A stretch of 64,000 nucleotides of DNA from Lumbricus terrestris (Eukaryota > Annelida > Clitellata > Crassiclitellata > Lumbricidae). Positions 29,908 through 42,600 of this stretch are shown in pieces. The notes beneath the pieces were generated by a model, which did not search any database, was not told where the DNA came from, and was given only the letters and a program-made list of their open reading frames with translations. Every line of letters begins with the position of its first letter. Position 1 is the first letter of the stretch. A program made the position numbers and the translations under genes. Where the stretch lies: positions 7,614,597 to 7,678,596 of the forward strand of contig OX457040.1 in NCBI GenBank assembly GCA_949752735.1. Reading direction: 5' to 3'.

Positions 29908-32088
29908 TATACCCCGCAGTCGATCGAGTCGTGGGCTACGATCGACTTGGCTCGTGCGACGATCGACTCGATCGACTTCGTCGACTCGCCGACCTTTCTA
30001 CGACTCGATCGACTTGGCTCGGCCGACGATCGACTCGATCGACTTCGTCGACTCGCCGACCTTTCTACGACTCGATCGACTTGGCTCGGCCGACGATCGA
30101 CTCGATCGACTTCGCGTCGACTTGACCTAGTTTTGTCTCTTGCTCACCATCTGCAGTTATATGATCTTAAAATGAAATTATACGATAGTAGATCTGTGTC
30201 ATAAATCTGTGTGACGTAACAATATAAGCCTAATTTCGTATTCTCAGTGAATTTATAGATTTGCACTGTAATCGTAGTGACGTCACAATAGGCCTCGTTT
30301 TAGATTATGTAAATGAAACTCAATAATTATCACGGTAGATCTGTGCAATCATTGAAGTTAGTCACAATAGGCCTAATTTATACTCTCAAAATGTACTTCT
30401 ATAATAACGGATCATTATCCTAATCGAGGTTAGCCACAATAAGACTATTTCATCCTCAAAATGAACTTCTTTAATAGTAGGTCTGTATCATGATCTAGGT
30501 GACGTCACAATGGGCCTAGTTTTATATTCTCAAACTGAACGTATAATAGTAGATTTGTATAATAATCAGAGCGATGTTGCATTTAAACAGCCCCAGTTTT
30601 GTATTATGAAAATAAAATAATATGACAGCAGATCGATCTGTATCATAATCGAAATGACGCCACAATTATAGACCTAATTTCGTTTTTTCCAGTGAACTTA
30701 TTTAATAGTAGAATTGTATTATAATAGAAGTGACGTGACTGACGTCATAAAAGGCCCCGTTTTATATTCGCAAAACGAACATAATATACTGGTAGATCTG
30801 TATAATAATCGAAGTAGCCTAACGTCACAATAGACCTTGTTTATATGCTCAATATGCACTTCTATAATAGTACATTTGTCTCATAATCGACGTGACGTCA
30901 CACTAGACCATGTTTATATTCTCAAAATGCACTTCCATAATAGACATGGTACATTTGTATCATAATCAAAGTGACGTCAAAATTGGCGCTGTTTTTTTAA
31001 TTCTTGATGTGAACTTAATTATAATATAATGGCAAAATTGCATCATAATCAGAGTGACGTTACAATAGGCATAGGCCTAGTTCTGTATTCTCAACGTTAA
31101 TGAAATAATATGCAGATCTGTGTCCTGATCGAAGTGACGTCACAATAGGCCTAATTTCGTTTTCTCAGTGAACTTATTTAATTGTTAGAATTGTATCATA
31201 ATCGAAGTGACGTCATAAAAGGTCTCCTTTTATATTCTCAAAATTAACATCTACATGACTTGCATATACAGGCATATAATAGTAGATCTGTATCATGCTC
31301 ATTCAGGAGTGGATCCAAGGAAGGGGCCAATCCGGCCATGCCCCATTCCATTCAGAGATTCGCATATGACGTGGTCCCTCCCTCCATCAGGTTTCAAGAA
31401 GCTGTAAATCAACGCAATGGGAACAGGAAGGTGAGAGAGAAAGTAGGCTTAGCACATGACTAAAAGTCATCAGATTTTAAAAAACCGGAGTCGACACGGG
31501 TTTTTAGAAGTTTTTGGGGCGAAAGACTAAAAAAAAGATTATTTCGGCGGAAGACCAACGAAAATTTTTGTCGGTTCAAGACCACAAATTTTGTCCACCC
31601 TTCCAAAATTTTTGCATTCGCCTCTGTTACCCTGTATTCGTTCAACTCAAATCGAAAACGTACGTCTATTATAATAGTCAACCTTCACAGTTCCACTAAC
31701 ACGAAATCGACAGCTGCCAAAAGGTTCGTTAGCTGAACTTGTGTGCAAAAACTGTATAGGTCACTTTGAGACTTCAAGAAATAGTAGGCTGAGTAAAATA
31801 TTTCTAAGTCGGGTCGAGTAGATGAAACAACGATCGACTCGACTTAGCAAGACTCACGATCGACTCGACTTGCAAGTCGACGATATTTCGATCGACTCGA
31901 CTTGGCAAGACTCACGATCGACTCGACTTGCAAGTCGATCGAGTCGACGATTTTTCGATCGACTCGACTTGGCAAGACTCACGATCGACTCGACTTGCAA
32001 GTCGATCGAGTCGACGATTTTTCGATCGACTCGACTTGGCCGAGTTATGATCGACTCGATCGATCAACTCGATTGACTGCGGGGTATA
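29908..32088. mobile_element. Nested element with TATACCCCGCAGTCGATCGA ends
   Basis: Inverted ends TATACCCCGCAGTCGATCG and TGACTGCGGGGTATA lie inside the outer MITE, with GTCCCCCC on both sides (29900-29907, 32089-32096). Next to each end are tandem repeats rich in CGATCGACTCGACTTGG (29920-30125, 31815-32075). The centre is a tandem array with TGACGTCA motifs. No transposase frame. 2181 bp. Confidence 0.75.
30200..31290. repeat. ~78-base tandem array with TGACGTCA motifs
   Basis: About 13 diverged units, each with CATAATCGAAGTGACGTCAC, CAATAGGCCTA and TTCTCAAAATG-like parts. Perfect TGACGTCA occurs at 30278, 30500, 30740, 30893, 30972, 31135 and 31208. Confidence 0.85.
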
Positions 32089-32470
32089 GTCCCCCCCTCA
32101 ATTCTCGGCCCAGGTCTCCGCCTATGGTCTTACGATGTAGCGCTATTAACTGAACAAACATTTAAGTTAACGAAGTTCTATAAGAGTGAAAATTAATAAA
32201 CGGTTTAAAACTTCGTAAACTTAAGCCATCGTGTGTTCAAAGTTATATAGTCTATAGACTCAATAACTGTAACATCTATGGTAGCCTCAACCCTAACCCA
32301 CTGCGCTTGCGCACACAACATATCGATTTCGCTTATTGACGATCATTTTTCATTATCCTAACTTCCCAAGCATCGATCCAAGTCTCAACTGTAAACGGCA
32401 GTTATTGTGCCTTTACCGGTACTTGTTGAGTTTGTGTCAACGTGTCTTGAACTCTTCAATAAAGGAATAA

Positions 32471-32641
32471 TAATAGCCTAATAATAATTGTAGTAGCAGT
32501 AAATTATACAGCTGACCTTAAATGTGATCTGACCTTATCTGTCGACCAATCAGCGGCGCGTTTAAAGCTGACGTCACTGCTACGAGTTGAATATTAATTA
32601 TCTCAGCAAACGACAACGACGCATTCAAGATGGCGAACAAG
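32471..32641 (+). promoter_or_regulatory. Candidate promoter with a possible first exon
   Basis: AAGCTGACGTCACTGC is followed about 50 bases later by TCAAGATGGCGAACAA, an ATG in strong context, and at once by the donor GTGAGT (32642). This looks like a first exon ending after Met-Ala-Asn plus two bases. I found no matching downstream exon. Rh copy B has its own in-frame ATG preceded by a stop, so this is not needed for it. Confidence 0.35.
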
Positions 32642-32908
32642 TGAGTTCATCTCTACTTTAACATAAATAATAAATATTGATATTAGCTCGTTTTAATAGA
32701 CTCAGGTGTTCCCGTCAGATTTCTTTGCAATAAAAATTATACATTTTTAGTAAAAAAAACACTTATATCAAACCACTAACATATCAACTGGTTCAAATCC
32801 CGGCAACTCTAGTTAGCCTAACTGGAGATGTGAGGCCCAGTGAGGGCACCTCAACTCAGGCGCTTGTTTGTATCTTGATCCGCCATTACACCACATCTAA
32901 ATAGATAT
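32642..32908. other. Spacer with tRNA-like B box
   Basis: GGTTCAAATCCCGGC at about 32790 resembles a pol III B box without a convincing A box. Nothing else recognised. Confidence 0.35.
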
Positions 32909-33000
32909 TCATTCATTCATTCATTCATTCATTCAAGAATTTATATAGCGCTTCAGGATATGATTTATATAGCGCTTCAAGATAAATTTATAAATGAATT
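32909..33000 (-). mobile_element. LINE/SINE 3' tail, duplicated
   Basis: (ATTC)n followed by two copies of TTTATATAGCGCTTCA, the 3' end of the CR1/L2-type LINE in minus orientation. Confidence 0.65.
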
Positions 33001-33084
33001 AATGTAATGCCCATAGAGATATGGGTTTTGCAAACGTAAATCATACTTTAAATGTTCTGTTAGCTTGATTTTCTTAACAGATTT

Positions 33085-34054
33085 GGCGAAACTATAACTA
33101 TCCGGGACAGAATGACGACACCAACTCTTAACTGAGCTAACCCTAACCGACCCTCACGACGCCAAATCTGACCTAACCGACCCTCACGACGCCTAAGGCA
33201 AAAAAATGATGTTGTGTTTCCGGTAACAGAGCTCTAAAAAATTGGGTAGGTAGGTCGAAAAATATTTTTCATGTGGCAAAATATTTTTATACAGTGACTA
33301 TCAGAAAAATTATACCCAACTACTCTTTTGCATAAAGGTACACGCTGCAACAAAGTACTTGTTCTAAGCAAGTATAGACTGCCTATTTCCCGACTGTCTG
33401 CACCTAAAATTGCTCTAGACAACAATTCTATTAATTTCATTTTGTTGACATCTTTTGTGGTAAGATAAAGTGGGAAGGGAAGGGAAAGATGAGTGCGAAC
33501 AGAACATCACTGCTAGGGTCATTCCAGACTGGCCGAGCCAGTGACTAGTTACACCTAGAGGTTGCTAGATTTTATTTTCCCTAGTCACCGTTAGAGGTGG
33601 CTCAAGTGAAAATGATAAGGCTAGAGGTTTCTCAAGACTGGCAACCAGTAAGTAGTTAGGCAGGCGTGAAACTCTAAGGCAATGTCACTGTAAATAAAAA
33701 AATTTACACAAAATTTTCCGAGTCGCGGCAATAAAAGTGAGTCGGTCGGGTTACCGGAAAGACAACTTTTTTGCCTAAGATTCAACTCTATACGGAAGGC
33801 AATGTAACCGTAATATGTCAATACAAATTTTAAAAAATAATCAAAAACAATTTTTTTAATAAAATTTTTTTTATTAACATTTTTTTAAATAATTTTTTTT
33901 ACAAAATTATTTGAGTTGCGGCAATGAAAGAGGGTAGGTCGGGTTACCGGAAACACAACATTATTTTTTTTTGCCTAACCTGATCCCTAACCGACCCTTA
34001 CGACGCGTAATCTGACCGTAACCGACACGTCGGTCCCGATACTATAGTTATGCC
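33085..34054. mobile_element. hAT-type element with GGCGAAACTATA ends, TSD acagattt
   Basis: Exact 8-bp duplication ACAGATTT (33077-33084, 34055-34062). Ends GGCGAAACTATAACTATC and GATACTATAGTTATGCC. Subterminal blocks CCTAACCGACCCTCACGACG are repeated. Shares these blocks and CGACACGTCGGTCC with 50817-51833, so the two are one family. 970 bp, no transposase. Confidence 0.85.
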
Positions 34055-34062
34055 ACAGATTT

Positions 34063-34675
34063 ATTGAGGCTCATTATATCAAAGGCTATCATGTATTCAG
34101 TTGATAATTCCGTTGAGCCATGATAAATCATGATATCAAGTGTGGAACTTGTTTTCTACCTATTTGCAACATCTTATTAATTGTCCTAGATAGAGGATTA
34201 ATAATTATAATATCTGGCCTATTCCACCTCCCACAAATAAATTGGTTCTTTTTTGCATAAGCATTTAACTGTCCTTGCATTTTAATCGTACTCACTTCAA
34301 CAGTTCCATCATTTTAAATTCTTGTTCTGTTGGCTCTAGCATCTTCATTCGAATTCACAGTTCTATTGTTCTGCAACCCAATGCCCCTTACGCCCTTCTT
34401 TTCAAACTATAGGCCTATCATGCGTATCCTCCACCTTGATACCCAATGATGCATTTGAACTAGAAAATCTTAATGTCCGTGAACCAATTGTTCTAGTTTC
34501 ATGCCGTATCTTTTTGATGCTGGCAAAAGATACCGGTTACTAGATAATAAAGCACATCTAATCACAAGTTGGGCCTACCCATTTGTGTAAAACTCATAAT
34601 GTCTTTACGTAATGCTCATCACAACATAGCATCATTATTTATTATTGTTTAACATAAGACAGCATTGTGTGGCTA
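34063..34675. other. Intergenic, nothing recognised
   Basis: AT-rich spacer with no exon, element end or repeat that I can name. Confidence 0.4.
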
Positions 34676-34678
34676 TCA

Positions 34679-34803
34679 CAGCAGTACATATGTATATATT
34701 ATGTATATATGTATGTATGTATATATGTATGTATGTATAATGTATGTATATGTATGTATATGTGTATGTATGTATGTGTGTATGTATATATATATATATA
34801 TGA
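34679..34803. repeat. (TATG)n microsatellite
   Basis: Imperfect GTATGTATA repeats ending in a TA run. Confidence 0.95.
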
Positions 34804-34859
34804 ATGCATGCATATTTATGTATTGTATGCACTTACATACGCAATGCGCATGTCAACAA

Positions 34860-35077
34860 CTCTAGAATTTGTACAAATTTTACCTCGAATTTTGTAGGTT
34901 TATCATATGTTTGTTTGTGTGTGTATAACTGTATATCTATCTATTCATCTATGTTTGTATGCATTGTCTAATATATATAATTGCATTGTATACATTATAT
35001 ATATTGACAGTTCGCCTGTTGCCTGGGGTTGTTACAGTATGTTACAGGCTCCTTAAAACTTTCTGTATCACCGAGGT
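34860..35077. other. Intergenic spacer
   Basis: AT-rich, short TATC/TATA motifs. No feature recognised. Confidence 0.4.
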
Positions 35078-35163
35078 TGGACTGGGAGCGCCTCTGAGTG
35101 GACTTCTTTAAGTGACGCTATATAAATTATTGAAATGGATGAAATTATTGAAATGAATTAATG
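35078..35163 (+). mobile_element. LINE/SINE 3' tail
   Basis: GGGAGCGCCTCTGAGTGG, then GACGCTATATAAATTATTG and a GAAATGAA tail; 3' end of the common LINE/SINE family. Confidence 0.65.
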
Positions 35164-35205
35164 TAAATATTTCTATCACTGTGGCTGTTGTGTTGCCTGA
35201 CCCAT

Positions 35206-35505
35206 ATCTTGTTGATTTTCCCTTATTTAGAACTGAATCTGTTGCCGTCGTTCAAGTCGCATTCGTTCTACAAAGTAGTGCAGCACCTGAAACGTCTGCG
35301 GGTGTTGACGGTTAAGGTTCCGACCGAGCCAACGATCAGCACTTTCGCTTTACCATCAAACTTACAACAAGTTCTACTGATACTAAACCAACCGAGACCA
35401 GTGTGTGTGTGTTTCTCGAAGGCGCTTCAGAGGATTTGTCACGTGATATCGATATTTAATTTTTTCGTCGACGGTTTCTGTGGATCCTGATCAAACGGTA
35501 GTGTC
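35206..35505 (+). promoter_or_regulatory. Conserved upstream/5' UTR segment of Rh copy B
   Basis: Homologous to 5364-5693. Begins TCTTGTTGATTTTCCCT and includes CGTCTGCGGGTGTTGACGG. An in-frame TGA at 35488-35490 precedes the ATG, which supports that start. Confidence 0.6.
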
Positions 35506-35728
35506 ATGTGCACCAGGGAGGGTTTCAGATCAGGATTGGCCAGTGTGGGAAGGTTCACGATTGTGGCCGCTGTCCTGCAAGCTGTGTTAATTGTGCTCTT
35601 CGGGGTCTTTGTCAGGTACTCGCACCTCCCTCCGTCCGTCCACTTGAAGATCTTCGGTCATGGCCTTGAGAAGGAAGTCATCAGCTCGGACGATTTGGCA
35701 GAGCAGGAAGTGGCGAAGTACTATCCGT
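35506..35728 (+). CDS. Rh copy B exon 1
   Basis: N-terminus [14 protein letters not shown], then the shared helix [20 protein letters not shown] and a loop quite unlike that of copy A until EQEVAKYYP. Donor GTAAGT. Confidence 0.93.
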
Positions 35729-36592
35729 GTAAGTATAGAACAAGTATGCTAAGTATGCCATCCATGCAAGTATGCTGTCCGTGTAGGTATTAGATAAAAT
35801 GGGAAGCGAGTATGCTGTAAGTGATAGCATGGAACTATGATAATGTACTATTCATTCATTTTTTCATTACCCGAGCATAACCAAATAAAACTGTAAGTCC
35901 TAAGACGAGCAATTAGCATGCATGTAGTATGCGAGAAGTAGGCTACCGTGCTAGTATTAGAGTATTAGACTCTGCCACTATGGTATGCTATCAATCTGAA
36001 CATTAGACCAATAGTATGTTATAAGACAGAGCTCTATGCATTGTCCGTTTAAATTTGTAGCAAGTATGCTATCGGTTTAAGGATGAGAAAGTATGTTATC
36101 TATGTACGAACCAAGTCTAAATTCGATGAAAGTGTGGTTCAAGCATAATTTGTGAAAATAATATGTATTATATATAAGCCTTAAATATTCATTCTTTCAT
36201 TCTATGGCTTTATTTAACGCCCTTTAAATAAACCTACTCAGGAGTGTTACCAGCCCAGCCAGGGAGTGCTACCAGCCCAGCCAGGGAGTGCTACCAGCCC
36301 AGCCAGGGATTGCTACCAGCCCAGCCAGGGAGTGCTAGCAGCCTAGCCAGGGAGTGCTAGCAGCCTAGCCAGGGAGTGCTACCAGCCCAGACAGGGAGTG
36401 CTAGCAGCCCAGCCAGGGAGTGCTAGCAGCCCAGCCAGGGAGTGCTACCAGCCTAGCCAGGGAGTGCTAGCAGCCCAGCCAGCTGCCAGGGTGAAAGAAA
36501 GGACTCCAGGTGGACGGCCTTGCAACCAATGTTAAAGACACACAGCTATATTTATTGTGTGTGTGTGTGTTTGTTTGTGTTTGTGTGTGTGC

Positions 36593-36628
<36 letters not shown>

Positions 36629-39600
36629 GCGAGTGTTCAGAAGTTGACAATTGACATGCATGATAAACGCCCATGAGTGTTTGATAGTAGAAAGAGGAAT
36701 GGTGCATCACAAACACCCATTCTTGACTACATATTATAATATGCCGAAACAATATGAACCAATTGTCATTGCAATACGGTGGTTTCTTTGCTTCGGGTTA
36801 CAGCCTTCCAGGACATTCACGTGATGATATTCATTGGCTTTGGCTTTCTGATGACCTTTCTGAAGCGCTATGGGTTCAGTAGCGTTGCTCTGAACATGCT
36901 CGTCTCTGCTCTTGTCATCCAGTGGGCCATCCTCACTGGCGGATGGCTCTTTTACATGCATGCCGATCTCACCATTCACGTCCACATGACTGAGTAAGAA
37001 CCACACGATTTTTTAAACCAATGTATTGTTATGTATGGCTGTTTGTTGTTTTACGACACTATAGTTATCATAACAAAGATGAACGGCGTCGCCCTCCTAA
37101 TTTTTCCAGGCTTGGGACTGGCACTGCTCGATTGAAAATGGGAGAAATAAAAATTACGAGCAGCTGCGAAGTTTTATTGTTAGGCTATCTATTGTTATTA
37201 CGATGATCTATCATTGTCTGCAGAAAAAATAGACCTAAAATGTTTTTTTAAATAGAATCTATCTCAGTGGCTTCTATGAAGGAATGAGCAAACGAACGAA
37301 TGTAATCAGATATGGCTATTTTCTATCAGGAAGACTGAGGACAACAACTGTTTTGTCGTTATTAGAGTTATCATTAAAAATGTTTTATATCAATTGTCTT
37401 GATAACTATAAAACTTTAATTATGTTGCCCTGATGAAATGAATATTTGTCTACTTGTCTTTTATAAGAATGGAGCCGTCAATTGTCTTGATGACAGTATA
37501 GCCATAATCCGATATCTTACAAACAACACAGCCTTAACATTCAATCAATCAAACATTCAATCAATCATCTTGTTAACAATGAAGCCTTAATTCAATTGTC
37601 TTGATGACAGTATAGCCATAATCCGATATCTTACAAACAACACAGCCTTAACATTCAATCATCTTGTTAACAATGAAGCCTTAATTCCATTGTCTTGATA
37701 ACGATACAGTCTAAATTCAATTGTCTATATGACAATTGTCTACTAATCTAAGTCTACTTAGAAGTGCACATGACCACATAGTTAAGGTTTTACTTAAGTA
37801 TATGGTTCAGTTTGTTCCTCTACATGCTATTTATAATTTAAACTTTTTGCAATCTGTCATCACCTAATTTGATTTAATTTTTTAAATAATTTTTTGCTAT
37901 CTTGTATAATATTTCTTGGTATTTTTTCTTACTTGGGTGACCCTCCCCAGCGGGATGTCAATCCCTTTACGGCCCCCCTTTGTAGCCAATGCATGCATAT
38001 TTTCTGTTTTTGATGTCATCTTGTTTTCTGGTTACAATAAAGCGAACTGATTGATTGAAAAAAAATTGATTGATTGATTGTGCTTTAATTCAATTATCTT
38101 AATAACAAAACAGTTTGATCAGCGCCGAATTTGCTGCGGCCACTGTTCTCATATCGTTCGGTGCTGTCCTTGGAAAGATCAACGCTCTCCAGCTGCTCGT
38201 CATGGCGATGATTGAGGTCATATTCTTCCAGGTCAACGAGTACATCGTCTTCAAACTGTGCAAGGTATAGGCCTAAGTCTTCTTCCACTTATTCTATTGT
38301 TCTTTTGTTTTTCTGTAGGCCTACCTCTTCCCAAGTGGCATCTCCCTTCTTATTTGCATGTGCAGCTTTATTCTTAAAGCACAGTGCATGTCCTCCAACT
38401 CGAGGGTGTACCTGGTGGTACCGTGAGCATACGCCAGAGATGCCATGGCTATTGAGGGCAGAATATAAAGCAGAAAATAATATCTGCGCAGCTCTTTCCA
38501 GTAATAATGAGAGCAAACTACCAAAATAGCATTGACTGTTCAATGTTCATTGTTCGTTCTCTGTGGTTGGTCCAACAACCTGGAATGGGCTTCCCTTGAC
38601 TATGCGACACCTCCCAAGCTGTTCTCAATTTCACAAACTGTTGAAGACTGTTTTTTCGCTTGATCTCGGCCGGGAGCGCCTCTGAGTAGGTACCTTGAAG
38701 GGGCGCTACATAAATTCAGATTGATTGAAACTGCTTACGATCACTGTTAAGACAATTTAGAATTTACTCTTACACGCAACTTTTCAGACAGGCAGCAGTG
38801 ACAAAGGATTTCACCCCATATATTGATTGAAAAAATTAGCAGGATTGAGGTCATACCAGCTGGGTTGCCATAGAAATCTATTTCATTACATAAATTTACA
38901 AATGCTACGATTACGATGTGCACATAGGCGTCTGACGTTGGTGACTCGATGGTCGTGCATGTGTTCGGAGCTTACTTCGGATTGGCTGTGGCTCGGCTTC
39001 TCTACACGGATGGCATCCAAGCGGCCAAGGATAAGGAATCCTCTGTCTACCACTCGGATCTATTCGCCATGATTGGTTAGACGGAAGCATTGCTATCGGT
39101 TGTATTACGCTGGCATTATTACATTTTCTACCGTGTTATTACATTATATCTTTTTTTTACATTGTTAAGTGAGCATTATTGCATTATTATTCTATTGCTG
39201 CATTGTGATTACATTTTTCTGTTATTATATTGTATTGTATTGTATATGAGCATTTTTAAAGCGCCTCTTACAGACTAGCTATTCAGAGGCGCTCTCAGCG
39301 TGGCAGCCCCGAGGAAATAAAAAAGACTTCAAGTAACGAAGAGCTACAGTAAAAATTATGCGTATACTATAGGCCTAGTCTCCTCTCTTGTTACATGTTT
39401 AACGACACTGCCATATCAGAGATTGTTAGTGTTGCCCTCCTTCTTTATTTAGACTTTGGACTGGCACTGGCGTAGAACAACCAGTGGCGGCAGTGCCGGC
39501 GCTAGCACCCCCCGTACCCCCAATTGGGGGGGGGCCCCGAGTTTGAAAGGGGCCCCCAAATTTAGCTGGTCATTATGCCTATTTGTGACTGTACAGATCC

Positions 39601-42600
39601 GGTCTGGTGCATGCCTCAACTAACCATATGGCACTGCCATAGCAGACCTAATGCAAATATCGTACTGTTTTGGGCATAAATATATAACCATTAGAGTTTG
39701 AAAGGGTCCCCCAAATTTAGCTGGTCATTATGCCTATTTGTGACTGTACAGATCCGATCTGGTGCATGCCTCAACTAACCATATGGCACTGCCATTGCAG
39801 ACCTAATGCAAATATCGTACTGGTTTTGGGCGTAAGTATAAAGCCATTAGAGTTTGAAAGGGGCCCCCAAATTTAGCTGGTCATTATGCCTATTAATTTT
39901 GTGACTGTGCAGATCCGTTCTGGTGCATGTCTCCACTAACCATATGGCACTGCCATAGCAGACCTAATGCAAATACCATACTGATTTTGGGTGTAAGTAT
40001 AAAGCCATTTAAACTAACTCAGGCAATTTCGTCCACTTTCTCAAACACAACGCTTATAAATTGTAACTTATTCTAATTGCTAATTGGATGAGGCCTCAAA
40101 ATAAAACCTGCGTGAGACCCAAACATTAAAGCCTGTGTCGGGTCCCATAATTATGTCCTTGGTATGTGTCTGATCTCAAGTTTGCAAGGGGCTTCAAATG
40201 TAGCTGGTAATTTATATTACTCAAACCAATAAAGCATTATCCTTCAACCAAAGAGGAGACTTGGGGGTGTGGACAGGGGCACGGCCCCACAATTTGTAGT
40301 TGGAACGGAATCCTTGTATCCCAAATATTTCAGAAATATTTCATAAGTATCATCCACTGCCCATCAATAATGATCAATTTTGTTCAGATGACAGCCTATA
40401 AATGCTACCATTACAGTTGGCAAATCGGATAAATTTAAACAATGGAGATGGACACTCTGAAGTCCTAAACTACGACTAACAGCAATGAAAAAGAGCTATT
40501 TTTGTAAAGATGACAGCTTAAAATTTCTACCATTACAGCATGGAAATTCAAAAAAATTAACAATTGGGATGGGAAATTTATTCGAAGTCTTACACCATGT
40601 CTTTCAGCACTTATATTATGAAAATGTTTGCTGAGATGACAGCTCAAGGTATGAGGGAAGGTATGGGGGGCCTCAAGTTTTTCTTTGGGGGGGGGCCACA
40701 GGTACCCTAGCGCCGGCACTGAGTGGCGGAGTTAATGCAATATAGTCCTATAGTCCTAGAAGCAGCCATCTTATATATATATATATTGGGCACATCTGCT
40801 ACTGTTGGCCACCTGTGTATTTGTCCAGGTACGATCTTCCTCTGGTTGTTCTGGCCGAGCTTCAACAGCGCTACAGCCGTCGGGGAGGGACAGTACAGGG
40901 CCGTCATCAACACCTACTTCTCATTGGCCGCTTGCGTCGTCGTCAGCTTTGCCGTCTCCGCTCTCGTTCACAAGAACAAGTTCAACATGGTCAGAACAGA
41001 ACGAAAATTCATATGATCTTATATAATACAATGTAATCTTGTCTAATCTTATCCAACCTAATATAACATAATGATTATAATAATATAATTTAATACAATT
41101 TAATATAATCTAATAAAATCTGTTTCAATCCAGTGTAATCTTTTATATTGAGCACTTGTTAATAAGCGGGTACCCTGCGCTTGGCTTTTGATTGGCGCTT
41201 TAGAAATTTGCAGATTTGGATTAGGAATCCAATATGACTTTTGCTCGTACTGCTACCATGAAGAATCGAGCCTTTTCTGTGGTTGGTCCGGTGGTCTGGA
41301 ATGGCCTTCCTTTTGAGCTATGCCTACACACTGGAACTCTACCAGGATCGTTTCTTACTAAACTTAAAACTGTTCTTTTTGGGCGTGCTTTTCGGGAGCG
41401 CCTCAGAGTAGTTTTTTTTACTTGAAGGAGCGCTATATAAATGTCCAAATGAATGGATGAATGAATGAATGATACGATCTTATCTATTATGACTTTGCAT
41501 CATCTAAAATAGCATTATGACATGTGACGTAGGCCTATTGCAATGCTACTTGAGACAATGGAACATGATTAAATACAGTGTTAAATTTGTGAATTCATGT
41601 GACATCATGATGCCATGTGATAAAGTTTCATATTATTTGATATTATAAGTGTTTATTTGATGTAAGTGTTCGTGGTCTTACCCTATTCTTATTTGCAGGT
41701 GCACATTCAGAATGCCACCTTGGCTGGAGGGGTTGCCATAGGAACGATGGCCGACATGGTGATCCAACCGTGGGCAGCACTTATCATTGGGTCGATCGCT
41801 GCAACGCTCTCCGTTCTTGGCTATCGATTCATGACGGTTCGTGGATGCTCGTTAACCCAAACTCACTTTTTCGTTTGCTTGAAAGTGAATTCGATTTGCC
41901 TCGACCTATGCAACTCAAACTCAGTTTCTTCACTCGGTTTTGTTAGCTCAGACTTTTACCGACTCCATTTTTTTAGACTTAGTTTATTTGATTCCTTTTT
42001 GACTCCAGTCTATTGCAATTCAACTCATTTAGATCTAAATTGTATATATATTTATGCATATATAATATGTATATTTATTTAGTTATTTATTTAAGAAATT
42101 TATATAGCGCCTCTTCAATGTAGGCTGCTGAGAAGCGCTCCCGACCCAACCACGGCTAAATAAAACAGTTTTTAGGTTTATAATTTAAAAATATATAATT
42201 ATGTATATATCTGCTGACTCACTGAAAACGAGTTAGTTAATCTATGATGTCTATGCAATATTGAAGAGTTAGAACTGTTATATCGACTATTATAGTGTGT
42301 CTATGCATACCTATCTTTCCGAGTAATATTCACCTTACGCTGACCTTTGTACCTGGCACGCTGTCTCAATCTAACTTTTCTTGCCTTAACTGACTTGCCC
42401 ACGAAACGATAACATCTCTGACTATTTCCTGATGTGGAAAATCTCACTAGATTGTACTGGATTAGATATGTATAGATAGTTATGTTTAGATGTGAATGTG
42501 GTGGTTTGATTTGATTTGATTTGATTTTGTTTTCCTGTTTAGCCTTGCCTTACGCAGAGATACAAAATCCATGACACGTGTGGAGTGCACAATCTGCATG

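Larger units (their letters stand above)
29503..32126. mobile_element. Same MITE family, expanded by a nested insertion, TSD gtcttacg
   Basis: Exact duplication GTCTTACG (29495-29502, 32127-32134). Ends CACGGGCGGAGACCTAG and CAGGTCTCCGCCTATG. Removing the nested element (29908-32088) leaves about 440 bp, the size of the neighbour at 28971-29432, which sits only 70 bases away in the same orientation. Confidence 0.88.

Noticed and set aside
29797..32153. Frames with DRLDRLRRL or STRLGKTHDRLD repeats
   Set aside because: Arise from the CGATCGACT tandem repeats at the ends of a transposon.
36241..36486. Direct repeat array that might be CRISPR or a coding repeat
   Set aside because: 22-base units without spacers, derived from a LINE end, and no open frame of note.
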